Source of the DNA: Planifilum fulgidum
GTDB taxonomy: Bacteria > Bacillota > Bacilli > Thermoactinomycetales > DSM-44946
Length of the DNA: 57,300 bases
Assembly (NCBI RefSeq): GCF_900113175.1
Contig: NZ_FOOK01000022.1
Coordinates: 1 to 57,300 of the forward strand
Direction: 5' to 3'
Within the stretch, counting starts at the first letter, position 1. Every line of letters begins with the position of its first letter. The translations under genes were made by a program, and so were the position numbers. Of the stretch, positions 47,674-55,721 are shown piece by piece. The notes under the pieces were generated by a model. The model saw only the letters and a program-made list of their open reading frames with translations. It searched no databases and had not been told where the DNA came from.

Positions 47674-47795
47674 GAATTTTGGTATTTTTCCACGACAGCC
47701 CCGTTTGAAACATTTTTCGGCGCGTAAGAAATCGGTGATTCAACGATACAGGTCGTTCCTGTGAAATGGCCCCGCGAGGAAAGGGAGGGAAAACG

Positions 47796-48239
47796 ATGCG
47801 GACCACTTACATGGCCAAACCCGGCGAAGTGGAGCGCAAGTGGTATGTGGTCGACGCCAAGGGCAAAACCCTCGGACGGTTGGCCTCCGAAGTGGCGGCG
47901 CTCCTGCGCGGTAAACATAAGCCCCAATATACCCCCCACGTGGACACGGGAGATTTCGTCATCGTCATCAACGCCAAGGAAGTGCAGCTGACCGGGAAGA
48001 AACTTGCCAACAAGATTTACTACCGGCATTCCGGCTGGCCGGGCGGGCTGAAGAAGACCACCGCCGCCGACATGCGCAATACGCGGCCGGAACGGATGAT
48101 TGAACTGGCGGTGAAGGGGATGCTTCCCAAGACGAGCCTGGGACGCCGTCAGCTGCGGAAGCTGAAGGTATATGCCGGCCCGGAACACCCCCATCAGGCG
48201 CAAAAGCCTGAGGTGTGGGAACTGCGCGGATTGAAATAA
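47796..48239 (+). CDS. rplM: 50S ribosomal protein L13
   Basis: 147 residues. [31 protein letters not shown] and [15 protein letters not shown], then [22 protein letters not shown] near the end. ATG 47796 (MRTTYMAKP) follows AAAGGGAGGG; the in-frame ATG at 47766 precedes that site. It is co-transcribed with rpsI. Confidence 0.96.
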   Translation: MRTTYMAKPGEVERKWYVVDAKGKTLGRLASEVAALLRGKHKPQYTPHVDTGDFVIVINAKEVQLTGKKLANKIYYRHSGWPGGLKKTTAADMRNTRPERMIELAVKGMLPKTSLGRRQLRKLKVYAGPEHPHQAQKPEVWELRGLK

Positions 48240-48263
48240 TCGGGATAAGGAGGGAATCGGATC

Positions 48264-48656
48264 GTGGCCCAAGTCCAATATTACGGAACGGGTCGGCGCA
48301 AGGAGTCGGTCGCCCGCGTGCGGCTGGTTCCCGGGGATGGCCGGATCGTTGTCAACGGCCGTGACCTGGACGATTATTTCGGCATGGAAACCCTGAAGGC
48401 GATCGTGCGCCAGCCGTTGGTGTTGACGGATACGGTGAACCGCTACGATGTGCTGGTGAATGTGCGCGGAGGCGGATTCACCGGTCAAGCGGGAGCCATC
48501 CGCCATGGAATCGCCCGGGCGCTGTTGAAGGTGGATCCGGAACTGCGTCCGACCCTGAAGCGGGCCGGTTTCTTGACCCGCGACCCGCGGATGAAAGAGC
48601 GGAAAAAGTACGGTCTCAAAAAGGCCCGTCGCGCTCCCCAATTCTCCAAACGGTAA
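48264..48656 (+). CDS. rpsI: 30S ribosomal protein S9
   Basis: 130 residues, equal to B. subtilis. [35 protein letters not shown] at the start, [22 protein letters not shown] in the centre and the basic tail [12 protein letters not shown] that touches P-site tRNA. GTG 48264 follows AAGGAGGG. A terminator follows at once. Confidence 0.97.
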   Translation: MAQVQYYGTGRRKESVARVRLVPGDGRIVVNGRDLDDYFGMETLKAIVRQPLVLTDTVNRYDVLVNVRGGGFTGQAGAIRHGIARALLKVDPELRPTLKRAGFLTRDPRMKERKKYGLKKARRAPQFSKR

Positions 48657-48670
48657 TTTGGACACAAAAA

Positions 48671-48696
48671 ATCCCCGCAAGCCTGCGGGGATTTTT
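48671..48696 (+). terminator. Terminator after rpsI
   Basis: A 9-bp perfect stem (48671-48679 with 48684-48692) with loop AGCC, flanked by AAAAA and TTTTT. It ends the rplM-rpsI unit and could work in both directions. Confidence 0.9.
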
Positions 48697-48913
48697 GTCT
48701 TTTGACGGAGGTCCGCCTTGCACCCGTGCGGGCGGGGAGCGCCGGGAGGTCACGGCACTTTCTCCGGCGTGATATGAAGTGTTCTGATTGAGCGCGCGGA
48801 AACGTCTCCTCTGAGATCTGTCCAACTCAAGTGGGCGGGAAGTGCGATGTGTCGTCGAAGGGCCCTGCTGCATGGAGAGGAGCGAACAATCGCGCCACCT
48901 TCATTTTTCCCGC

Positions 48914-49228
48914 TTATTTTATCCGGACGGCGGTCCCCGTTGCAATGCACATGATCATGCCGTCCCGGATCGTTTCAAAATCCAGATCCACTCCGATCAC
49001 CGCATTGCCGCCCATGGCTCGCGCCTCCTGAGCCATCTCCCTGAGGGCGATCTCCTTCGCGTCGTTCAACTTGCTTTCGTAAGCGCCGCTTCGGCCGCCG
49101 ATGACATCGGTGATTCCCGCCAGAAAATCGCGGACCACATTGGCCCCCATGATCGCCTGACCGCTGGCAACCCCGAGATATTCCACGATTTCTTTTCCCT
49201 GGAGGGTGTTGGTGGTGGTGATGAGCAC
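48914..49228 (-). CDS. YbjQ/UPF0145 family protein
   Basis: 104 residues of the YbjQ_1 (DUF74) family. LITTTNTLQGKEIVEYLGVASGQAIMG and the C-terminal MAQEARAMGGNAVIGVDLDFETI are the hallmark blocks; the fold is a homopentamer in solved members. The function is unknown; a heavy-metal-binding role has been suggested from structure. GTG at 49228 has AAGGAGGA 5 nt upstream; a longer form from 49255 lacks a site. It is transcribed against its neighbours. Confidence 0.9.
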   Translation of the reverse strand: MLITTTNTLQGKEIVEYLGVASGQAIMGANVVRDFLAGITDVIGGRSGAYESKLNDAKEIALREMAQEARAMGGNAVIGVDLDFETIRDGMIMCIATGTAVRIK

Positions 49229-49265
49229 GGAAATCCTCCTTCCTTGATAAAACATCCCTTATTTC

Positions 49266-49292
49266 AATATATCTCAAAACAGGCCGTTTCAA
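49266..49292 (-). promoter_or_regulatory. Possible promoter of the ybjQ-like gene
   Basis: On the minus strand TTGAAA (49292-49287), 15-nt spacer and TATATT (49271-49266). The spacer is short; TATTGA at 17 nt is an alternative -10. Confidence 0.4.
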
Positions 49293-49397
49293 CATGGTTT
49301 TGCCGATTGCCCGCCTTGGCCAACGGGTCGAAGTATGACGCCCGCGCCGCTTCGGAAAGACTATTCTACAAAATGGGGAAGAAACGGGGCGGTGCAG

Positions 49398-49862
49398 GTG
49401 GCGAAGATCATCTCCCTGGAATCGAGAAGGGCGGAGCACGCGAAGCGGTTGCGGCAGCGGGCCCTTGCCGGCTTTCCCTGGAACGAATTGATGGAATACA
49501 CCCGGGTGATCTTGAATCCCGTCACCGCCCGACTGCCCGTGAACAAGCGGTGGATGATCGAGGAAAGCGTGTATCGGCTCGCCTATGAGTCCTTCCTGCT
49601 GGGGATTCAGGCGAGCCGGAAAATCTACCGGGAAATGGGGGGCGGGGCGGAGAAATCCCAGTGGAAGGAAAGGGTGGAAAGGGATTTCCTCGCCGAGGGG
49701 GACCGCTTGATCAGCCAGACGGCCCACGACTTTCAGCTGTTTCAAGTCCTGGACGAATGGCTCAGCCAATCGGTGATCGTCGTGATGGAGGATCTGATGC
49801 CCCGCTGGCTGATCCGCGGCGTGGAGTACGGCCTCCTGCTCCGGAAACAGCGAAGGATCTGA
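49398..49862 (+). CDS. DUF2521 family protein (YbaK-like)
   Basis: About 154 residues, helical and charged, cytoplasmic. The position (after rpsI, before cwlD) and parts such as NKRWMIEESVYRLAYESFLLGIQASRKIYREMG fit DUF2521/YbaK of B. subtilis, a gene of unknown function found in endospore formers. The start is uncertain: GTG 49398 (MAKIISLES) is chosen, GTG 49392 is possible, and the ribosome-binding site is weak in either case. Confidence 0.75.
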   Translation: MAKIISLESRRAEHAKRLRQRALAGFPWNELMEYTRVILNPVTARLPVNKRWMIEESVYRLAYESFLLGIQASRKIYREMGGGAEKSQWKERVERDFLAEGDRLISQTAHDFQLFQVLDEWLSQSVIVVMEDLMPRWLIRGVEYGLLLRKQRRI

Positions 49863-49959
49863 ATCGCCGCCATGCCGGGGCGGGTTTTCCCACATAAAGG
49901 GGCGACTCGTCCCATATACATGGGATCAGAACCCTGTCAGACAAGGACGGCGATGACAA

Positions 49960-50706
49960 ATGAGCTGGGATGCGCTCAAGGAGCATCGATGGAGGCTGTT
50001 GTGTGCGGGAGCCGTCGCCGCCGCGCTCGTGGCTTTGCTCTTATTGTCGTTTTTCCGGGAGTGGAGCCGGACCGTCTGGCACATGCCCTTGGCCGGCCGG
50101 GTGATCGTTCTCGACCCCGGCCACGGGGGGGTGGACGGAGGTGCCGTCAGTAAATCCGGCGTGGTGGAAAAGGAAGTGACCCTGAAAATCGCCCTGCATC
50201 TCCGGGATTACCTTCAGGAGGCGGGCGCGCTGGTGATCATGACCCGGGAGAAGGACACCGATTTGGCGGACAGCTCCGTCCGGGGCCTGAGCCGGCGCAA
50301 AACCCAGGACCTCATGCGGCGGGTGCGGATCGTCAAGGAGAGCGGCGCGGATGCCCTGATCAGCATTCACCTCAACGCGATTCCCTCTCCCCGCTGGAAG
50401 GGGGCGCAAACCTTTTACCATCCCGGAAACGAAGAAAACAAAAAATTGGCTTCATTCATACAGGCGGAACTGATCCGCACCTTGGAAAACACCAAACGGC
50501 TTCCCAAGCAGAGCGGGGACATTTTTATCCTGAAGGCCTCACCGGTGCCTGCGGCCATGGTGGAGGTGGGATTTTTGTCCAATCCGGAGGAGGCGGCCCG
50601 GCTGGGTGACGAGAAGTATCAGAAGAAGCTGGCCGCGGCGATATATTTCGGAATTCTGCGGTTTTACAGCGAGGAGAAGATTCCTCCGGAAATGAACGCC
50701 GGATAG
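49960..50706 (+). CDS. cwlD: N-acetylmuramoyl-L-alanine amidase CwlD
   Basis: 248 residues. A membrane anchor spans residues 13-31, then an Amidase_3 domain: zinc ligands H55 in LDPGHGG, E70 in VVEKEVTL and the His in SIHLNA; the catalytic Glu is in AMVEVGFLSN. In B. subtilis CwlD acts with PdaA to make muramic delta-lactam in spore cortex, needed for germination. ATG 49960 has only AAGGAC nearby. CATATACAT at 49912-49921 vaguely resembles a sporulation -10, but I do not call a promoter. Confidence 0.93.
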   Translation: MSWDALKEHRWRLLCAGAVAAALVALLLLSFFREWSRTVWHMPLAGRVIVLDPGHGGVDGGAVSKSGVVEKEVTLKIALHLRDYLQEAGALVIMTREKDTDLADSSVRGLSRRKTQDLMRRVRIVKESGADALISIHLNAIPSPRWKGAQTFYHPGNEENKKLASFIQAELIRTLENTKRLPKQSGDIFILKASPVPAAMVEVGFLSNPEEAARLGDEKYQKKLAAAIYFGILRFYSEEKIPPEMNAG

Positions 50707-50708
50707 TA

Positions 50709-50717
50709 TGATATAAT
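50709..50717 (+). promoter_or_regulatory. Extended -10 promoter of salA
   Basis: TGATATAAT: a perfect TATAAT (50712-50717) with TG one base upstream. There is no good -35, as is usual for extended -10 promoters. It lies 38 nt before the salA start. Confidence 0.55.
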
Positions 50718-50754
50718 AAACAGAAAGCACTGAAATGATGATGGGGTGTTCCCG

Positions 50755-51861
50755 ATGCTCACGCAGGAAAAGATTTTGGATGCCCTCAGGGGAGTGAAGG
50801 ATCCGGAGCTGGGCATGAGCCTGGTGGAGCTCGGCATGATTCGCAACATCCGGATCGACGGCTCCCGGGTGTCTTTGGACGTCATTTTGACCATACAGGG
50901 TTGTCCGCTCAAGGTGAAGATTCAGGAAGACGTGGAGAAGGCGATCCGTGCCCTGGGCGCGGAGGAGGTAAATATCCGCTTCGGTTCGATGACGGATGAG
51001 GAGCGCGCCGCTCTGTCGGCCAGACTGCGGCAGCAGCGCGCGGGGGCAGGTTCCGCGCCCAAACCCGGCGCTCCCCTCTCGCCGCTGTTGGCCGAGGATT
51101 CCAAAACCCAGTTTATCGCCATCGCCAGCGGCAAGGGTGGGGTCGGCAAGTCCACCGTCACCGTCAATCTGGCGGTCGCGATGGCCCGGGAAGGGAAAAA
51201 AGTGGGAATCATCGATGCCGATATCTACGGTTTCAGCGTGCCCGACATGATGGGAATCGAGCAGGGTCCCGTCGTGATCGACAAGACGATTCTGCCCGTC
51301 GAGCGGTTCGGGGTGAAGGTGATGTCGATGGCCTTCTTCGTCCGGGACAACGCTCCGGTGATCTGGCGGGGTCCGATGCTGGGCAAAATGCTTCGCAACT
51401 TCTTCACCGAAGTTCATTGGGACGAGCTCGACTACATGCTTCTCGACCTGCCCCCGGGAACCGGTGATGTGGCGCTGGATGTGCACCAGCTGATTCCCCA
51501 GAGCAAGGAGATCATCGTCACCACCCCCCACGCCACGGCCGCGTTCGTCGCCGCCCGGGCGGGGAACATGGCTCTGCACACCAAACACGAGATCCTGGGC
51601 GTGGTGGAAAACATGTCCTGGTATGCCTGCTCCGCCTGCGGAAAGAAGGATTACGTCTTCGGCCGCGGCGGCGGCGAAAAGCTGGCCAAGGAACTGGGAA
51701 CGGAGCTGCTCGCCCAGATTCCCCTGGGCGCTCCGGACAACGACATCAACGATCCCGATTTCTCTCCCTCCGTTTATGCTCCCGATACGGAGACGGGGCG
51801 AATTTATGCCGAGTTGGCCCGCAGGATCATTCAAAAGACCCCTGCAGAGGTCAAAAACTGA
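50755..51861 (+). CDS. salA: Mrp/NBP35-family iron-sulfur carrier ATPase (SalA)
   Basis: 368 residues (B. subtilis SalA 352). N-terminal MIP18/DUF59 domain (DALRGVKDPELGMSLVELGMI...; residues 5-80), a linker, then the P-loop: deviant Walker A SGKGGVGKSTVTVNLA, IIDADIYGFSVPDMMG, LLDLPPGTGDV. A CxxC (CSACGKKD) near residue 300 is the Fe-S ligand pair. In B. subtilis SalA also represses scoC. ATG 50755 is used with ATGGGG upstream. Confidence 0.93.
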   Translation: MLTQEKILDALRGVKDPELGMSLVELGMIRNIRIDGSRVSLDVILTIQGCPLKVKIQEDVEKAIRALGAEEVNIRFGSMTDEERAALSARLRQQRAGAGSAPKPGAPLSPLLAEDSKTQFIAIASGKGGVGKSTVTVNLAVAMAREGKKVGIIDADIYGFSVPDMMGIEQGPVVIDKTILPVERFGVKVMSMAFFVRDNAPVIWRGPMLGKMLRNFFTEVHWDELDYMLLDLPPGTGDVALDVHQLIPQSKEIIVTTPHATAAFVAARAGNMALHTKHEILGVVENMSWYACSACGKKDYVFGRGGGEKLAKELGTELLAQIPLGAPDNDINDPDFSPSVYAPDTETGRIYAELARRIIQKTPAEVKN

Positions 51862-51876
51862 AAAGGTTCCCATACG

Positions 51877-51912
51877 AAAAGCCGGCGGAACATCGGGCTC
51901 CGCCGGCTTTTT
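51877..51912. terminator. Bidirectional terminator between salA and the immA-like gene
   Basis: AAAAGCCGGCGGA (51877-51889) pairs with TCCGCCGGC followed by TTTTT (51899-51912). Seen from either strand the stem ends in a T-run, which suits the two convergent genes. Confidence 0.9.
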
Positions 51913-51926
51913 CTTTCCCGGTCGAT

Positions 51927-52964
51927 TCAAAAGGGCATCTCATCCTTGGAGATTTCGATCGGTTTTCCGTCGTTTTCCTCCATCGGATCGGGAATCCGGG
52001 AGGTGGCCACTTCCTTCTTGGGAATCATCACTTCCTGCCAGGGTTTGAGCAGTCCGAGCTGAGTGAGGATCGTTTCCGCCCCGCAGTGCTCACAATAGCG
52101 GGCATCCCCCGGATTGATGCGGCCGCACCAGTGGTCTGCGCCGATGCGCTCGTCAAACCGGGACTGGTTGGTGCATTCGTTGAACAGGTAGATCCCGCAC
52201 ATCTTGCAATACTTGGCGTCCTCGGAAAAATTCCGGTTTCCGCAACGGGGGCAATAGAGGAACCGTCCCCTTTCGTCCGTTTCGACGTAGGCGTGCTTTT
52301 GATTCATCGGTCTTCCCTCCGGATTTCGTTTTATCGTTCCCAGCAGGCCGTAATACCCGTCGGGACTGGCACAGTGGGCCACCGGTTTCAGGTAGTCCGC
52401 GAACTGCCGCCTCATCCACTCCTCCGCCGCCCGACAGGTTTCGTCGTATCCGTTCAGGGCTTGTTCCCTCTCTTCCGCCACCGCATCGGGGATCTCGCAC
52501 ATGAAGGCGATCAACTCCCGTCGGGTGGCACCGGCCGCCCGCAGCAGGGGCAAGGGGGCGAGCACCTCCGCCGCAAACCGTTCCGCTTCCAGGACTTGAC
52601 GGGGGGAACGCTTCGGGGGGACCCCGTCTTTCGCCGGTGCGGCTGCGTGTCCGAGCCGGATATGTCCCAGTTCGCGCAGGACGGTCCAGCGGAGAACCTC
52701 CCCGGAACGCAGCCCGTCATCCAGGACGATGGTGAACGTTTCCTTTTCCCGGTGAACGAGAAGGAACGCGCCGCGCCCCTCTTCCATCGATCGCGGGTCG
52801 AAATGGGCGCTTTTGGCGATCCGGCGGGCGGAAATGATCCGGACTCCCAATCGTTCGGCGAGGAGAAAGGGATCGACGGGCAACCAGCGGATATCCGTTT
52901 CGCGGATCAGTTGCCAGGCGTTGTCCCGGATGGTCCCGATGCGGTCTTTTTCCATCGTTTCCAT
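51927..52964 (-). CDS. ImmA/IrrE-like protein with degenerate HExxH and C-terminal zinc ribbons
   Basis: 345 residues. Residues ~10-190 look like an ImmA/IrrE (Peptidase_M78-type) domain: LPVDPFLLAERLGVRI, FTIVLDDGL, then WTVLRELGHIRLGH and EAERFAAEVLAPLPLL. The zinc motif normally reads HELGH; here the first ligand is R97 (codon CGC at 52676-52674), with E98 and H101 kept. After a linker (about 195-235) come zinc-ribbon cysteines: C238/C241 with C253/C256, then C264, C280 and C291/C294. ATG 52964 has GAGGGAG 11 nt upstream. It may be a pseudoprotease acting as a sensor or scaffold. B. subtilis has no counterpart here. Confidence 0.8.
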   Translation of the reverse strand: METMEKDRIGTIRDNAWQLIRETDIRWLPVDPFLLAERLGVRIISARRIAKSAHFDPRSMEEGRGAFLLVHREKETFTIVLDDGLRSGEVLRWTVLRELGHIRLGHAAAPAKDGVPPKRSPRQVLEAERFAAEVLAPLPLLRAAGATRRELIAFMCEIPDAVAEEREQALNGYDETCRAAEEWMRRQFADYLKPVAHCASPDGYYGLLGTIKRNPEGRPMNQKHAYVETDERGRFLYCPRCGNRNFSEDAKYCKMCGIYLFNECTNQSRFDERIGADHWCGRINPGDARYCEHCGAETILTQLGLLKPWQEVMIPKKEVATSRIPDPMEENDGKPIEISKDEMPF

Positions 52965-53329
52965 GGGGCTTGCACACTCCCTCTTCTCCTCCATTGTACA
53001 CGCTGTCGCTCGGGTCGGAAAAGTTGGGGGCGCGCTTCTTCCGCATCCGTCGATGGATGCCCGGCGGGCGCGGACTTCACCGACTCCGGAGTCGGCGCGG
53101 CGGACCGAGGGGGCAAGTCTCCCTTCCGAGGTCGGAAGCAGGAGGCGGTCGAATTTGTGCCGCTTCCGGAAAGACGGGAGCGGGAGAAGCGGGCAATCCG
53201 GAGGGGGAAAGTCAGCTGCGGGCAAGAGAGCGGGGAGTACATAGGAAGGGGTGGTCCTGCTGACGGAAGCCGGATGAAAGAAGCGAGGCCCGTCGGGAGG
53301 CGAAGTTTGCGTCAAAACGGCCCCGCAAA
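52965..53329. other. Non-coding region between the immA-like gene and gerD
   Basis: About 365 nt. Minus-strand TACAAT at 53000-52995 could be the -10 of the immA-like gene, but the -35 is poor. The frame upstream of its start stays open to 53315 yet is arginine/proline-rich with no motif. Several hairpins occur (for example GACTCCGGAGTC at 53089-53100). Nothing else can be supported. Confidence 0.5.
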
Positions 53330-53360
53330 AAAAGGACTCCCGGATCGGAGTCCTTTTGCG
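53327..53360 (-). terminator. Terminator of gerD (minus strand)
   Basis: An 11-bp perfect stem (53330-53340 with 53347-53357) with a 6-nt loop. Read on the minus strand it ends in seven T, 8 nt after the gerD stop. On the plus strand it has four T. Confidence 0.9.
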
Positions 53361-53367
53361 CCCTTTC

Positions 53368-53982
53368 TCAGGCGCTGTTGGTTCCTCCCTGCTGTTCTTG
53401 TTCGCCGCCGTCCTGGGATCCGCCCTTTTTCTTTTTCTGTTCCGCTTTTTTTACCGCCTCCTCCAGGAGCTTCTCGAATTTCTTCTGGAAAGACGGGGTT
53501 TCCAGGGCGTCTTCCATCACCTTGGTCATCTCTTTGCGGTATTGACGGCTTTTCATCAGGTGGAGGAGGTTTTCCTCAAATTCCGGATCCCGCAGGACAT
53601 CCAGCAGAAGTTTTTGGTACTCGGGGTCCTTCATCAGCTGCTTCATCAGCTTTTCCTGTTCCTTGCGGGTCACTTCGGCCAGGTTTTTGGCCACTTCCCT
53701 CTTTTTGAGGATCTCTTCCAGTTGCTTTTTCGTCTTCGGATCCTGCATCGTTTTGGCGACGGCCTTCTCCACATCCTTGTCGGCGATGACTACTTCCCGC
53801 TTGAATTCCGGGTCCTTCATCATTTCCCGGATAGCCTTTTTCCCTTCGTTGGTCTCAAGGACGTCCACGACCATTTCCTTTATCTGCTGGTAATCCGGCC
53901 CCTGGCTTTCGGGTCGTTGGGCCGGACTGCTGCATGCGGTGGCAAGAATGAGGATCATTGCGGAGAATAAAAGGTGTCGCAT
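53368..53982 (-). CDS. gerD: Spore germination lipoprotein GerD
   Basis: 204 residues (B. subtilis 185). Signal peptide RHLLFSAMILILATA followed by C17 (lipobox ATAC, somewhat unusual at -3). The mature part is highly charged and helical (YQQIKEMVVDVLETNEGKK, VMEDALETPSFQKKFEKLLEEA) and ends in a Gly/Gln-rich tail. In Bacillus GerD clusters germinant receptors in the inner spore membrane. ATG 53982 has GGGGG about 7 nt upstream. Minus-strand CATATT, 14 nt, CATCCC near 54050 recalls a sigma-E promoter only weakly. Confidence 0.92.
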   Translation of the reverse strand: MRHLLFSAMILILATACSSPAQRPESQGPDYQQIKEMVVDVLETNEGKKAIREMMKDPEFKREVVIADKDVEKAVAKTMQDPKTKKQLEEILKKREVAKNLAEVTRKEQEKLMKQLMKDPEYQKLLLDVLRDPEFEENLLHLMKSRQYRKEMTKVMEDALETPSFQKKFEKLLEEAVKKAEQKKKKGGSQDGGEQEQQGGTNSA

Positions 53983-54085
53983 GGGAAGCCCCCGTTTCTT
54001 TATGAACTGAAGCGTTTTTAAACGGTTCGGGATGCAACCTCTACCCTTAATATGGGGCGGAGGGGGGCGGTTTATGCCGCACGTG

Positions 54086-54115
54086 TTGGCGTTGCGACAA
54101 GGGGTTTGGTACAAT
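54086..54115 (+). promoter_or_regulatory. kbaA promoter
   Basis: TTGGCG (54086-54091), 18-nt spacer and TACAAT (54110-54115) with TG at 54107-54108 (extended -10). It starts transcription about 27 nt before kbaA. Confidence 0.55.
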
Positions 54116-54148
54116 CAAAGGGACGGAATGTGATGGGAGAGACCGAAA

Positions 54149-54784
54149 ATGACGATACGGAATTGGCTTTTTTTGTTTGTCACCACCCTGGCCCTGGGGG
54201 GCGTCGCGGCGCTTTTGATCGGCTTTTTACTGGAACTTTTCATGGGGGAAATGGGACTCGACCTGTCTCAGCGGCTGCTCGCCGGTCTGCTTTTCGGCGC
54301 GGTGGCGCAGATGGGCTTTTTTGCCTACCTGATCTTCAATTGGGTCGCCTCCGGATTTTTCCGGAAGGATTTCTGGTTTCATGCCGTCCAGGTGTTGCTT
54401 CTCCTCCTGGTGCTGGGTGAGGTGGTCGTTTTCGGGTACCTGGCCGATGCCGAGGGGAGGATTCTGGTGCCCGAGGCCCTTGTCGGATTTATCACCCTGG
54501 CCGCCGGATTGCTGGTGGCCTTCTGGAAAATGAAACTGACGAACGGTCGGGGGTTCGTGCCGGCCCTCTTCTTCATGGTGGTGGCGACGCTGCTCGAATC
54601 CGGCACCGCCCTCAAACAGGACTCCCTGATGATGATGCTGTACACGGTGTTGACGATCCTGGTCTGCAATGCATGGCAGATCCTGTGGATCCACCGCCTG
54701 GTGGCTCCTCCGAAGGCCGAGGGCGGAAAGGGCCGGAAGAAAAAGGGCGTGGCTGCTCCGGCGGCGGCCGGCTCCAAAAAATAG
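54149..54784 (+). CDS. kbaA: KinB-signalling pathway activation protein KbaA
   Basis: 211 residues with about six transmembrane segments (first near residues 7-28). AQMGFFAYLIFNW, VPALFFMVVATLLESG and LVCNAWQIL match the KbaA family. The B. subtilis protein is needed for KinB-dependent phosphorelay input to Spo0A. The C-terminal 25 residues are Lys/Ala-rich and probably cytoplasmic. GGGAGA lies 8 nt before ATG 54149. It is flanked by gerD and pdaB on the opposite strand. Confidence 0.9.
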   Translation: MTIRNWLFLFVTTLALGGVAALLIGFLLELFMGEMGLDLSQRLLAGLLFGAVAQMGFFAYLIFNWVASGFFRKDFWFHAVQVLLLLLVLGEVVVFGYLADAEGRILVPEALVGFITLAAGLLVAFWKMKLTNGRGFVPALFFMVVATLLESGTALKQDSLMMMLYTVLTILVCNAWQILWIHRLVAPPKAEGGKGRKKKGVAAPAAAGSKK

Positions 54785-54846
54785 AACAGCCGAATCCGCT
54801 GATGGAAAGTCAGGGGTTCGGCATCGGATGAAGCGTTTTTCGCGCG

Positions 54847-55611
54847 TCATTCGATCGGATCGGTTTTCACTTTGGTCCCGGCGATCAACTCGGAGACCGT
54901 CACGAATTCATATCCCTTGTCCCGGAGCTTGTCGATGATTTCCGGCAGCGCTTCATGGGTTTGGCGGCAGGAATCGCTGGCGTGCATCAGGATGATGTCG
55001 CCGGGATGGGCTTTGCTGACGACGCGCTGAACGATTTTGTCTGTGCCGGGATTCATCCAGTCGAGGGAATCGGTGTCCCACTGGATGGTGGTGTATCCCA
55101 GGCTGTCGGCGATGCGGAGCACCCGTTTGTCGAAGTCTCCGTTGGGGAAGCGGATCAGATTGGGCTTTTTGCCCGTCAGCTTGGTCAGGATGTGATCCGC
55201 CTTGGAGATCTGCTCCCGGATTTTCTCCTCGCTGTAGGTGCTGTAATTGTCGTGCCGGTGGCCGTGACTGCCGATTTCATAGTTCATGTCGACGATCCGT
55301 TTGACGATGTCCGGGTGGCTCTCCGCCCAGGGGGAGGAAAGGAAGAAGGTGGCCTTCTTGACCCCTTTCTGTTCCAGCACATCGAGGATGGGGCCGGCCC
55401 GCTCCTCTCCCCAGCTGATGTCAAAGGTGAGCGCCAACTGCTTTTTGTCGGTTTCCACGCTGTAGATCGCTTCAGGACCTGTTTCCACGGGGAGAAAGAC
55501 CTGGATGTTTTTCTTTTCGGCATAGAAGATGCCTGCCGCAAAGAACACCGCAACGACCAACACGGCGATCCGTTTGATCTTTTGGCCGGATAAAACCCAG
55601 AAAAAGTTCAT
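54847..55611 (-). CDS. pdaB: Polysaccharide deacetylase PdaB (spore maintenance)
   Basis: 254 residues, equal to B. subtilis PdaB. Membrane anchor about residues 13-30, then a NodB homology domain: LTFDISWGEE (motif 1 in the PdaB form), SHGHRHD (metal histidines), RFPNGDFD, DTDSLDW and ILMHASD. It is needed to keep spores dormant late in sporulation. GGAGGTGGAGGG lies before ATG 55611. A sigma-G-like promoter overlaps that of the divergent gene. Confidence 0.95.
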   Translation of the reverse strand: MNFFWVLSGQKIKRIAVLVVAVFFAAGIFYAEKKNIQVFLPVETGPEAIYSVETDKKQLALTFDISWGEERAGPILDVLEQKGVKKATFFLSSPWAESHPDIVKRIVDMNYEIGSHGHRHDNYSTYSEEKIREQISKADHILTKLTGKKPNLIRFPNGDFDKRVLRIADSLGYTTIQWDTDSLDWMNPGTDKIVQRVVSKAHPGDIILMHASDSCRQTHEALPEIIDKLRDKGYEFVTVSELIAGTKVKTDPIE

Positions 55612-55633
55612 CCCTCCACCTCCGACGCCTATT

Positions 55634-55663
55634 CGGTATGGGGGGTTGTACCCTGTCCCATAC
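55634..55663 (-). promoter_or_regulatory. Sigma-G-like promoter of pdaB
   Basis: On the minus strand GTATG (55663-55659; fits the sigma-G -35 GHATR), 18-nt spacer and CATACCG (55640-55634; five of seven with CATNMTA). It uses the complements of the same bases as the plus-strand promoter. The start near 55627 leaves just room for the ribosome-binding site. Confidence 0.5.
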
Positions 55664-55665
55664 TA
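55636..55665 (+). promoter_or_regulatory. Sigma-G-like promoter of the SpoIIM-like gene
   Basis: GTATG (55636-55640), 18-nt spacer and CATACTA (55659-55665), a full match to the sigma-G consensus GHATR-N17/18-CATNMTA as I recall it. It lies 56 nt before the gene. Confidence 0.65.
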
Positions 55666-55721
55666 TGTGTATGCCGCCGGAGGGGGGTTATTCCATCGCG
55701 GCAGAGAAAGGGGAGGAACTG

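Noticed and set aside
48697-48913. Possible RNA gene between rpsI and the ybjQ-like gene
   Set aside because: Some short hairpins are visible but no tRNA fold, promoter or terminator could be put together.
48842-49588. A 248-codon plus-strand frame over the ybjQ-like gene
   Set aside because: The minus-strand YbjQ family match with a good ribosome-binding site and the DUF2521 gene explain the interval better.
52086-53708. A 540-codon plus-strand frame over the immA-like gene and gerD
   Set aside because: Both minus-strand genes have family motifs; the plus frame is Arg/Pro/Gly-rich and runs through the gerD terminator.
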